Program-made: the position numbers and the translations under genes
Shown: piece by piece, positions 36,339-49,500 of the stretch
How the letters are laid out: each line of letters begins with the position of its first letter
How positions within the stretch are numbered: position 1 is the stretch's first letter
The notes under the pieces: generated by a model
What the model saw: only the letters and a program-made list of their open reading frames with translations
Databases searched by the model: none
Told to the model about the DNA's origin: nothing
From: Oxytricha trifallax
Taxonomy: Eukaryota; Ciliophora; Spirotrichea; Sporadotrichida; Oxytrichidae
Direction of reading: 5' to 3'
DNA length: 64,000 bases
NCBI GenBank assembly: GCA_000711775.1
Contig: ARYC01000778.1
Location: 61,298-125,297 of the forward strand

Positions 36339-39300
36339 ATGAAAAATTAGAATAATATGGACAACGAATAATCTTCTCATAACAAAAATCAAAATCTTCC
36401 TTTGTCAAATGATACTTCTTTATGTTTATATTAATAAATGGTCTTTGAAGATGATGTTCCATTTATAGAATAAAATAAAAATGACGAGTTATTAAAGGAG
36501 TATTAAGAAAATAGGAGGAAAAGAGAAATAAAATAATCTAAGAAATTTGAGTAATAGTTATATAAATTCTAATGCAATGATGATGACGTTTTTTATGAGA
36601 ATTATTAAAAAACAAAATAATAATAAAAGTTGATATAATATCTATTTAAATATTATTAAAATTACTAATTAATTCTTGAATGACTTTATCTTGTATGAAT
36701 AATTAAAGTAGCCTGAGATAAGCAAACCCTTCACATAAATTCAGCTGTTAAAGTAAAATAAAAATTCAATCCCATTAGTTACTAAAGCGTTTTAATCATT
36801 TTTAATTATAATTAATTTTATATGTCTTTAAAATATATTAATTGAATAATTTTAAAGCTTTGAATCCAATTACAGGAATCTAATAAATATATGGAGGCTT
36901 AACTCATCATAATGGAATATATGAAGTTTAAGAATAAAAAGACCTTAAAATTATTTAAAGTGAGATTAAAAAGCAGAAATTAGAGAAATATAAAAAATTA
37001 AACTTGAAAAAAGATGATCAAATTAAAACCAAAAAAGTAGATATAGATTAAGGATAGAAATTGAATAAATATTAATAACTAAAATAAATTTAAGGGAAAT
37101 TAAATTAAATAAGGTATTAATAAATAGTGTGTATAATTAAATCCGAAAACAGTATATTAAAATAGGTTTGTTTAATAATTTAGTTAATATTAATAGAAAT
37201 TAATATTAATTTTTATAAAAATAATAATTTCAAAATTGAATATAATTTTGCAATAAAAAGATAACAAAAAGAAGAAAAGACAATATAAAATTAAAACTTC
37301 CGTCAAAGATAATATAAGTAGTTTTAATTAATAATATTTTATTCAATAATTTAATGAGATATATAAAACTATAAGAATTTTTGGGATATTTAATAGTAAA
37401 TTCTAAAGTCTAAAAGTCTATTTTGATAAATAAATTAAAATATATACAAAGTTTTTTGGATGAGTTATAGCAAGACATTAAAGGTTCAGATCCGATCAAT
37501 CAAGAAGTAGGTAAAATATAGTATTAAGGAAAGTAATTGGAATCTGAGTAAAAACTAAATGAGATGAGTTAATTTCAATTATCAGTATAAAGATAATCAA
37601 TAAGAAATGATTAAACAGAAGAGTATGTTGAGTCAGACTATGATATATCATATCCTGTAAATAATACAATAGCTTATTCAGATTTGATATTTAATAAAAG
37701 ATAGCAATAATTTGATATAAATTCACAAATAGATAACAAAAGCATATATATCAAACCATAATTTTCTATTGGTGGTGACTTAATCAACTAAAATATTGGA
37801 TCAATTGAAAATCCATATGATTTAAAGCCAAAATATGACAAATTAGGCTGTAGAATAGATAAAAAGAAATAAAACTTTTAATTTCAATCACCAAAACGGC
37901 AAGATTTATATAATAAAGACCTTTTTACATCAGTTTTACAAAAATATGAAAAAGGGAGTGAAAAGTAGAGCAACTAAATGAAAAGTGCAAATTTATATAG
38001 TGTGGATGACTCTATTTCTACTATTCAAGGTTTTCTCCGCAATTAATATTTTATGTTTCTGAATTTATGCATTTATTTTTAATTTTTTATAAATCGTTAA
38101 GACAAATCCCATTTTGATAGTTATCGAAGTCAAACTTTTGACAATCAGAGTTAAGCTTCACTTGAAGAAGTACTAAAAGACTAAAGACAAATAAAATTAG
38201 AGGAAGATAGTAATAATAGTAAAAATTATGAAACAACAATACTCGGGAAAAGAAGCTTTGGAAGGACATTAAATAATGAAAAAGGTTTAGCTGAAATAAA
38301 AAATAATAGAAAATAGATATATAAGGGGGTAAGATTCATGAATTAAAAGAGGTTTCTTAGGATTAGAATCTCTAAAAAGTTATATAAATCAGAATAGAAA
38401 TATATGATTTTATTTTACTTTGAAGTTTGTCAACTAGGAAAAAATTTAGGAAATTTAGAATTTTATCAACGGAATTGTTGACAAAATAAAAGGACCCTTA
38501 CCACTATTTGAAATAAATCGGGTTAGAGTTTTTAATTAAGAATCCTTTAAAATAGATTGCTAATAAATGATAAAAAATGTTGAGAGTTAAAATTTTATTT
38601 TATAAATTTAATTTAGTAATTATGGGGCATTATATAAAATATATAATTATATTGAGGAATAATTGAAGTAATAGAGGGAGAAAATATAACAGATCATCTT
38701 TCATAAATTTGATACTCTTGTAATAAATATATTTTATAATTAATTAAATTATAAAACAAATTTAATTTAAGAAAAATAAAAAGATTAATATTAAATTTAT
38801 CAGTATAGATTCAACTGAAAATTTTATATTTTCTTAAGTAATTAAGAATTGCATTTTTTTCTTAAATATATGGTATTTATGCAAAATATTTTCTTTTTAT
38901 ATATACAATCATTGATTATAAATTTTATTTTTTAAATCTTATTTATCAATTATTTTTGAAAACAAATTATTCATTTATTTTTATTATGAAATTAATTTTG
39001 GTGTAATGATGATAAAAATTTTATTGCAATTTAATAGCAATCTTTAACTCTATTCTTTATACTCATTAATAAAATTTATGAATTTAATACTATAAAATTT
39101 AATTTTTAAAATAAAAAACTTCAATATAAATAAATACATAAAAAAGTATTTCATTTTTATTTTATACATAATTCATGACTTTTATATCCAATGTAAAATC
39201 TAGTTTACTGTAATTTTATATTTATAATTAAATTACTCAGCAGAAGTCGATAATAACTTTAAATAATTATTTATTGTATATTTAATTAAAATAATATTTA

Positions 39301-40457
39301 TGAATAACAGAATTGAATAAAACAACAGACTTTTTTCAAACTTTGATGGGGGAATTAGATTCAAACATAAAAATACAATAATTTTAACTTAATCTAAGGG
39401 TACCTCAACTAAGATTTAATTTTAAATAAAGAATATCTTTTTTAATTATTTAATTAAAAATTTAATTGTTTGAATTTAAATAAAATAATATGATTTAAAT
39501 TGTTATGATATCAAAATTTCTGGTTTTAATCAAACTAACTAAATTCATGTTTTATTTAAATAAGCACAATAATAAGCTCTAATAATTTTATTATATAATA
39601 GTTTATAATAAAAAAAGAGTACATTAGAACCTACCTTATAATGAAATTATCGATTAATTAGGGAAACATGGTACAAGCAAAGAAAAAGTAGAATAATTCA
39701 CTAAATTTTATGATGAAGTCTTAAAAACTTTTAAACAATAATTATAATCATTTTTTAATAAATCATCAATTTTATTTATATTTAAATTTATTATTGTCTT
39801 TCAGAAGGTTTTTACCAAATTAAGCGAAGCTTTCTCATAAAAAGCTCTATAAAATAATTTTCTATAGTAAAAAGACTTAGTAGACCTCTAGAAATTATGT
39901 GATTAAAATATAATTAAAGATCTTTCTTTCAAGGATTATATTTTTTATATATAATTACAGAAATATTTAAATTATATTGAGAGATTTTTTATAAATAACA
40001 TAATAAATTTTTGATGATTAAATTGATGATAAGTTTCAGAAAATCGTTTACTGGTTTAAAGATACTTACAAAAGAAGAATTTAAGAGAAAATAGTAAAAT
40101 TTCAAAAAGCTATTACATCATTCAATTATAGATTACGTGACAATATAAGTTTTATATAATTTTTATTTATCATTTAAAGTACTCCTAAATAATATTGATG
40201 ATTTGGGACAAAGCCATGAAAAAAAGCGTCCAATTTCAGTTTAATATATAAAATCACCATCTTAAAAGATTAATGAAAAGAAAGAAACAAATAAAGTTAA
40301 ACTGGAGGAAATTGATTCATAACTTAGAATAATTCCAATTAATAGTCACGGAGTCAATATAGAATTATAATAAGAGTGCATGAGAGACTAAGTTTAAAAA
40401 GAACAAAATATAGCTGAAAATTATAGAAATTAAAAACAAGAAGATATGGATATTTGA
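36339..40457 (+). CDS. Unrecognised Gln/Lys-rich protein in many AT-rich-separated segments
   Basis: Starts at 36339 (MKNQNNMDNEQSSHNKNQ...). Coding-like segments: 36339-36680; 36880-37120 with ALNPITGIQQIYGGL and a coiled Lys/Gln run; 37460-38030 with SIGGDLINQNIGSIENPYD; 38100-38530; 39640-39740 with LGKHGTSKEKVEQFTKFYDE; 39800-40010; 40020-40140; and 40195-40457, ending QEDMDI with TGA 40455-40457. The NPITG word recurs in ciliary proteins, but no domain is assigned. The spaces between segments, especially 38540-39600, are near-pure AT and are likely IESs. Whether all segments belong to one gene is inference from shared strand and composition. Confidence 0.5.
38540..39620. other. Long AT-rich stretch, probable IES DNA
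   Basis: About 1 kb with no plausible coding frame, between coding-like segments of the plus-strand gene. No pointer pair was identified by eye. Confidence 0.4.
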
Positions 40458-40525
40458 GAACAATAGAACTAATTTTTGCATAAAGACGAGCAATAAAATT
40501 GATATTTAAATATAAAAAATTACTG

Positions 40526-43500
40526 TCAAGAATGAAATAGATTGATATGTATCAAACAAAATAAAATGAATTTAAATTGATGTTGACTGTTAAAATATTT
40601 GAATAACTTATCGGATTATTTATTATCCTATAATTATGTAAGACGATTCAAAAAATAAGATTTTAATTATTCTATACTTTTTGAAGCAGTTTGATTTTTG
40701 TCTTTTTAACCTTTAAGAACAACATTATCAATATTTATAGGGATCCTAAGATTTAACAGTTCAGATTGAATATTTAAGATTTAATAGTATTTTTTAAAGC
40801 ATATATTTTTATTTTTATAGACAGATGATGTTATCATACCAATGTTTGAGACAAGAAGAGACAGGCCATAATCAAGGGAATTTGATTGCTAATAAACTTG
40901 GAAATTTTTGCTCAAATATTGCAATGCCACTTTGTTAAATAGTTCTGGGTTTTAATTTCTGCCTATCTCCTCATTCCTAAGCGAAAGTGACTTAAATTCT
41001 TCATGCAGATCTTAATTTATATAAATTATATTGAGCATTTTCACAAAATGGACAGGGATATAATGTTATAACGTATAAACTTACTATACAAATGCTATAA
41101 AAATTACTGACTTTAATTTCTAAGCATCTTAAGGAATATGAGTAAAAATTATATATATTCTTTGTCAAGCTTATATTTAATAGTAAATTGTTTAAAATCT
41201 AACAATGACTATGAGTTGACAGCTACTTTTTTCATATAATATTCATATCTCGTGATATCAGTAAATATTGCACTAGTATTTAGCAAAGTACCATTAGGAC
41301 TGCCTGCAATTAAGTGCATTTACTTCAAACTTGACAGTGTGGAAGTAAGGCAAGTATTTCTCTGATTTATCAAGTTATTAAATTTAATCTGAAGGTTTAC
41401 TAAGTTTTTCTTTTGAATGTATATGATAAAGTTTATTGAGCTTACTGCTATGAAAGAAAAGAGCACTCCAAAGACTATGTACAGATAAAATTTATTTTGT
41501 CTTAATTTACTAAAAAAAGAAATTGAATTTTAATACTTATGTAAATTATATTTTCAAGAGATAGATTCTTAGAATTTTAGGGCTCCTTTATTAGAATAGC
41601 ATGCCTTTTGTATAACTCAAACTTGAGGAAGTTGTCACTGTGGAACTAGATCGAGAAGAAGCACTGTGAGACATAGAACCAAATTTTTCATCACCAAGTA
41701 TTTACGGAAAGTCAATGCTCTATGTCAAATCTGAAGATCTAAATAATAACTGTTAAGGAATTTAGTCTATAATAATTGAGTAATAATAACAAATATAAGA
41801 TGCCAAAAATCCTAAATTTGCATCATTTTATGAAACCATATTGCTCGATTGGATTTAGGATGATTGTAATTAATATTGCTAACTTATCATGCTAGTGCTG
41901 TCATATTCTGGGATTTTAGAAACTGGGATAAATATGCATACTTTCTCTCTGAACTCACTGGGAGTGTTCTCCAAGTATAACTTTATAATATTTATCATTA
42001 AAAATAGAAATAATTAAGTAACTTATAAACTACTTCTTCATATTGGAGTGAACAGGTCACATAGTTTTATTCGCTACTATTGTTGAATGTTCTAACTTTC
42101 ACAATTTGATTAGTAAGGAAACAATTTGGATTTTCATAAATAAATTAGTCAAATTTCCCCATTTAATTTATTAAATCTTCCATTCTAAGAGTTCTTCCAA
42201 GTAATTCTTCTTGCATTCTTTGCTGTTTTTTAGATAAACCAATCAGCTTTTTGCAGTTAGCTGCTTTTATAAAATTCAATTTATGATAATACTACTTATA
42301 AGCTTTTAGATAAAATCTCATTCTCCTTCCAATTATTTAATGAATATAAATAAATAAGCTGAGATATTCTTGACGTTGTTATGCTAGTCAGCATTAATAA
42401 TGAAAGTATCTTTAATAGGAATCATCTGATTGTTTTAAAAGTTAAGACTTAAAATTGGATCAATATGCATGATTATGCTATAGGAGAATTTTGAGTTATA
42501 ATGAAAATTGATGTAGAACTGGACTGGTTTGATGTAGTTTAAGAAATCTTTTATGAATATCGTCCTCACTCTCCCTATAAACCTGGGATTGCCTTCAGCT
42601 ATGAAGCGTCGAATGAAGAGGTGATGATTTGCACAGATTAGTTCAGGCATTAAGCAAAATATAGAAGAAAATCAGTATATAAAATAGTATTTTCTATTTA
42701 AGGTTTACTTTGCGCTTTATTCGAGTATTGATTCTTCGGAAGTGTTTAGGATCTGACAGATCACTCTTAAATTATAAGCTTTATATAATATGACATAAAT
42801 TCACATACATTTATTTCATACAAAAAATACTTGATCATATTTTTACTCTGTTAGCATACTTAAATTTTCCTACGGTTTTATCATCTTCAAAAGAGAGTAT
42901 GGCAAACCCAATGTCATTAATATCAGTGATATTTCCGAATCTAGAATTCTTCTTGCGCATATTTCTAATCATTAGAAGATTTTTCAAATTATTGATCATT
43001 AAATTATAGTTTTACTTATCATTTAAGATATTCTAATAGAACATAGCGTAATATTGTTGAAATTTTAAGAATAAATTAAATCATTTAAACAATGAAAATC
43101 AAATTTGAATATTTTAAAGAAGCTATTATCACTTTTATATGGAAGACTTTTCTCATTTTAATGTAAAAAGATTATGCAATCAAATATTTATTTGCTTTTT
43201 AATAAATTTATATTCAAATATTTTTATCATTTAATTAAAGTTATCAAAATGTATTTTCTAGTTTAATTTATTCTATCAATAATAGTATTTGTTGTAATCT
43301 TTGATAAGTTGTGATTCCTCCAAGATTTTGGTATAGTTCTTTATTTAACTAATTTTCTTACTGATGGATAGTCCTAATAAACTATTGATATAAATTTTTG
43401 TTTTTTTTAAATCATAAATTCTTCGTTTACATATGCCCTTTGAACATTAGCCTGTTCTTCTTTTAAGATCTTCCAAAACTGCATGATGTCTCCAGCTGCC

Positions 43501-46500
43501 TCTTCAAACAGCCAGTCTAAATTTTATTGCATTTGATTGCTCTCAATGAAATTAGAGTAATTTACTTCCTCCTTAGAGCTAGTGATTTTAAATTCCTGTA
43601 GGATAAGTTCAAGCAGATAAAACTCTGTAATGGAAAATTGCATTCTTTAGAGGAATGATTGTTTCACATTACGAGCTGATTTTACGATAGCCAACACTGC
43701 CTAGTAAATGTTGTGCTAATAAGCGTACTAGTAATATATTGAAATCAAACTGAATGACAAATTGCCATCTGTTTTCTTTTCCAATTGCTTGAACATATAA
43801 ATAATATTTGAAGGGTAAAAATTATTAAGAAATATGGGTAAATCGAGAAATTGTTAACATTGTTCCTAGTAGCCTAGTGAAGAAATAAGTTCATGACTCC
43901 TGGGTCGTTTTGAATTGAGATGGACTTTTAAATTCGCCTTTAATTTTGAAGTCCATGTTAGTATCGAATCCGCTGTAAGCTGATCCTCTTAAAATATATC
44001 CTTTATTGAGCATGCACATTATGTTGGGTTCAACAATCTCTGAATTTTAATTTCCTTTTTCTTCACTATCTAGTTAATGATTGTTCGCGAAGTTTGGATC
44101 TTAATTTCCATCTCTATTGATGTAATTGCTATTATGAAGATAAAAATTATAAAAGGTTTAAAAGATCCATAACCGTATTTCTCTACTCATCAAGCACATT
44201 AGAGGTAACTAATGTAGCATCTGAGCCGACAAGTTAATTAAAAGTGCTTTCAAAAACTTAAGACTCTGCATTTTCTCTAGTACCAGCATGCATACTATTT
44301 TCTTCGTCACCATTAAGATTAACCTGCTCTTCTAGGAAATCTATGATACCCCCATCACCCTACTAAATTTAAATGAGTTTGAACCCATCATCTCTAAACC
44401 CTCTATAAATTTGCTTCTTTTTCTTTTTAAAGAGTTAGGGATCCTGACAATACTGTGTGAAAAATTGACATATACATCCATTATTATAGCAACTTAGTTT
44501 GTGCTAATAAGTAAAACTCATTAACTGAGCTAGGTCAGTTTCTGATTGACGCTTTATCATTTTGAGTAAATGAGTCAAAGCTATTAAGTACTCATTTTTT
44601 GACATTCCATCTTCACTCTTCATTTTATAAATGACTTAGTGCTTTCTAAAACACAAATTTATAATTTAAAAAATAATAAATATTTAATGAATTTTGATTA
44701 TTTTCATAAATATTATAATAGAAAATTTATAAAACTGTCTTAAACTTTAAGAAACCAAATTTTTATTAAAATAAAATTCATAATACTAGTCCATATATTT
44801 ACTGCTGTTATATATTTTATAATATTTCTCATTTGTTTCTTCTGAGAGGTTTATGTTAATCTGCTGAAAATATGATCTTAACCATGACTGGAATGAAAAT
44901 ATAACTAAATTAACCATAAACTATTTGCCCATTTTTATATTTATTTGATTGTAAATTATTATAAACAAGTATGCCAAAGTTGAGAAAATATCTCTATCTG
45001 TCAACAGGCTTATAACACCTATAAAAGTAAGGGCAATATAAGTCGACTCAAGTAATAAAGTAAAATTATGAATTGTCTGATTGAATATGTTTGGCGTATT
45101 TATTCTATAGAGCAAAATTAGCAGCAATAAATAGCCCAAATCTATTAGTTATATGTTTAAAATGTTTAAAAGAAAAGTTTCTTAATTATTCATATATTCC
45201 TAAAAAAGTTGTGGTATAATTTAATATTAATAAGAATTAAAATAATATAAAACTACAATCAAATGATGACTAATTACTATAAATTATATATTAATATTTA
45301 TATATAAATGTAATTGACCACTGAAATTCAAACATTCATCTTTAATTAGCCAATAAAAAATTGTGTATGATAGAGAATATTTAAAAAAATTTAACAAAAT
45401 TAAAGATGGCTAATTTGAATTATTTCTAGAAAAGATTTTATAACCTCTTCATGGATTGAACATATTAAAACATGTTTATGGTAATATTAAAAAGAAAAAT
45501 TAATGAGAAAAAATACAATGCGATATATAAATATAAATTACAAATAATATAAAATATAATTATTCTCAATAAATAGAATTATAAAAAATTTGTATGCTAA
45601 CATGTTTTTAAATATTCATTTTTTATCATAAGCATAAATTGAATAAGATAAAAAAAACAAAAAGAGATAGGTAAAGACAATAAATATAGTTCAACATACA
45701 TAATTTAAAAATATAAAACATTGATAAATAAAAAAAAAATCATTCAATAAGAATAATAAAATATATATATAAATTATTATTATTAAAACATACATTAAAA
45801 AAAAAAAATATAACTACCTTTTTATAAATGAAACCGGACCCAAACCAGAAACAGTAGATATTAAGAGCAATTCTAATAATTTGTTTTACTTTCTTAAAAT
45901 TTGTTCAAGGCCGAACCTTCCGCCGGCAAAACTCAACTTGCAATTTATATTTCCCAAAAACTCCCGAAAATAACGATTCTGGTCATTTACACCTCGCTGA
46001 ACACGAATATAAAATCAGAATTGATTTATCTTCAAAAAGCGTGAAGATACAGGCCTTTTAAGTTTTATTATAGCAATTGATGAGTGAGTATGTTAAAGAG
46101 AGAATTTTGGGGTTTTCAAGGCAGCGGGAGAGGGTCAAGGAAATTCATGAGATGACCTGGAATTAAGCAAATCCACTAAATTTGGGCTCCTGAACAAGAG
46201 TGTGACACCGGAACACCAGATATATAGCCATTTTCAAAAGTTATCGGGGGTCATTTTGTCCATTTTTGGTTTTTCAAAAATTTGTCCAGGGCCGAACCTT
46301 CTCCCGGCAAAACTCAACTTGCAATTTATATTTCCCAAAAACTCCCGAAAATAACGATTCTTGTCATTTACACCTCGCTGAACACTAATATAAAATCAGA
46401 ATTGATTTATCTTCAAAAAGCGTGAAGATACAGGCTTTTTAAGTTTTATTATAGCAATTGATGAGTGAGTATGTTAAAGAGAGAATTTTGGGGTTTTCAA

Positions 46501-49500
46501 GGCAGCGGGAGAGGGTCAAGGAAATTCATGAGATGACCTGGAATTAAGCAAATCCACTAAATTTGGGCTCCTGAACAAGAGTGTGACACGGGAACACCAG
46601 ATATATAGCCATTTTCAAAAGTTATCGGGGGTCATTTTGTCCATTTTTGGGTTTTCAAAAATTTGTCCAGGGCCGAACCTTCCCCCGGCAAAACTCAACT
46701 TGCAATTTATATTTCCCAAAAACTCCCGAAAATAACGATTCTGGTCATTTACTCCTCGCTGAACAAGAAAATAAAATCAGAATTGATTTATCTTCAAAAC
46801 GCGTGAAGATACAGGTCTTTTAAGTTTTATTATAGCAATTGATGAGTGAGTATGTTATAGGGAGAATTTTGGGGTTTTCAAGGCAGCGGGAGAGGGTCAA
46901 GGAAATCATGAGATGACCTGGAATTAAGCAAATCCACTAAATTTGGGCTCCTGAACAAGAGTGTGACACGGGAACACCAGATATATAGCCATTTTCAAAA
47001 GTTATCGGGGGTCATTTTGTCCATTTTTGGGTTTTCAAAATTTGTCCAGGGCCGAACCTTCCCCCGGCAAAACTCAACTTGCAATTTATATTTCCCAAAA
47101 ACTTCCGAAAATAACGATTCTGGTCATTTACACCTCGCTGAACACGAATATAAAATCAGAATTGATTTATCTTCAAAACGCGTGAAGATACTGGTCTTTT
47201 AAGTTTTATTATAGCAATTGATGAGTGAGTATGTTATAGAGAGAATTTTGGGGTTTTCAAGGCAGCGGGAGAGGGTCAAGGAAATTCATGAGATGACCTG
47301 GAATTAAGCAAATCCACTAAATTTGGGTTCCTAAACAAGAGTGTGACACTGGAACACCAAATATATAGTCATTTTCAAAAGTTATAGGGGGGTCATTTTG
47401 TCCATTTTTGGCTTTTTCAAAAATTTGTCCAGGGCCTACCTTTCCCCGGCAAAACTCAACTTGCAATTTATAATTCCTAAAAACACCCGAATATAAGGAT
47501 TTCTGGTCATTTACACCTCGCTGAACACTAATATAAAATCAGAATTGATTTATCTTCAAAACGCGTGAAGATACAGGCCTTTTAAGTTTTATTATAGCAA
47601 TTAATGAGTGAGTATGTTATAGAGAGAATTTTGGGGTTTTCAATGCAGCGGGAGAGGGTCAAGGAAATTCATGAGATGACCTGGAATTAAGCAAAACCAC
47701 TAAATTTGGGCTCCTGAACAAGAGTGTGACACCGGAACACCAGATATATAGCCATTTTCAAAAGTTATAGGGGGGTCATTTTGTCCATTTTTGGGTTTTC
47801 AAAATTTGTCCAGGGCCGAACCTTCCCCCGGCAAAACTCAACTTGCAATTTATATTTCCCAAAAACTCCCGAAAATAACGATTCTGGTCATTTACACCTC
47901 GCTGAACACGAATATAAAATCAGAATTGATTTATCTTCAAAAAGCGTGAAGATACAGGCCTTTTAAGTTTTATTATAGCAATTGATGAGTGAGTATGTTA
48001 AAGAGAGAATTTTGGGGTTTTCAAGGCAGCGGGAGAGGGTCAAGGAAATTCATGAGATGACCTGGAATTAAGCAAATCCACTAAATTTGGACTCCTGAAC
48101 AAGAGTGTGACACCGGAACACCAGATATATAGTCATTTTCAAAAGTTATAGGGGGGTCATTTTGTCCATTTTTGGGTTTTCAAAATTTGTCCAGGGCCGA
48201 ACCTTCCCCCGGCAAAACTAAACCTGCAATTTATACTTCCCAAAAACACCCGAAAATAACGATTCTGGTCATTTACACCTCGCTGAACACGAATATAAAA
48301 TAAGAATTGATTTATCTTCAAAACGCGTGAAGATACAGGCCTTTTAAGTTTTATTATAGCAATTGATGAGTGAGTATGTTATAGAGAGAATTTTGGGGTT
48401 TTCAAGGCAGCGGGAGAGGGTCAAGGAAATTCATGAGATGACCTGGAATTAAGCAAATCCACTAAATTTGGGCTCCTGAACAAGAGTGTGACACGGGAAC
48501 ACCAGATATATAGCCATTTTCAAAAGTTATCGGGGGTCATTTTGTCCATTTTTGGGTTTTCAAAAATTTGTCCAGGGCCGAACCTTCCCCCGGCAAAACT
48601 CAACTTGCAATTTATATTTCCCAAAAACTCCCGAAAATAACGATTCTGGTCATTTACACCTCGCTGAACACGAATATAAAATCAGAATTAATTTATCTTC
48701 AAAACGCGCAAAGATACAGCCCTATTAAGTTTAATTATAGCAATTAATGAGTGAGTATGTTAAAGAGAGATTTTGGGGTTTTCAAGGCAGCGGGAGAGGG
48801 TCAAGAAAATTCATGAGATGACCTGGAATTAAGCAAATCCATAAATTTGGGCTCCTGAACAAGAGTGTGACACGGGAACACCAAATATATAGCCATTTTC
48901 AAAAGTTATCGGGGGTCATTTTGTCCATTTTTGGGATTTCAAAAATGTGTCAAGGGCCGAACCTTCCCCCGGCAAAACTCAACTTGCAATTTATACTTCC
49001 CAAAAACACCCGAAAATAACGATTCTGGTCATTTACACCTCGCTGAACACGAATATAAAATCAGAATTGATTTATCTTCAAAACGCGCAAAGATACAGGC
49101 ATTTTAAGTTTTATTAAAACAACCAATGAGTGAGTATGTTAAACAGAGAATTTTAGGGTTTTCAAGGCAGAAGGAGAGGGTCAAGGAATTCATGAGATGA
49201 CCTGGAATTAAGCAAATCCACTAAAATTGGACTCCTGAACAAGAGTGTGACACCGGAACACCAGATATATAGTCATTTTCAAAAGTTATAGGGGGGTCAA
49301 TTTGTCCATTTTTGAGTTTTAAAAATTTGTCCAGGGCCGAACCTTCCCCCGGCAAAACTCAACTTGCAATTTATATTTCCCAAAAACTCCCGAAAATAAC
49401 GATTCTGGTCATTTACACCTCGCTGAACAAGAAAATAAAATCAGAATTGATTTATCTTCAAAACGCGTGAAGATACAGGTCTTTTAAGTTTTATTATAGC

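Noticed and set aside
38290-38480. AP2-like DNA-binding motif (YKGVRFMNQKRFLRIRISKK)
   Set aside because: The first strand resembles the plant-type AP2 start, but the following Leu-Gly and Ala-rich helix signature is not convincing.
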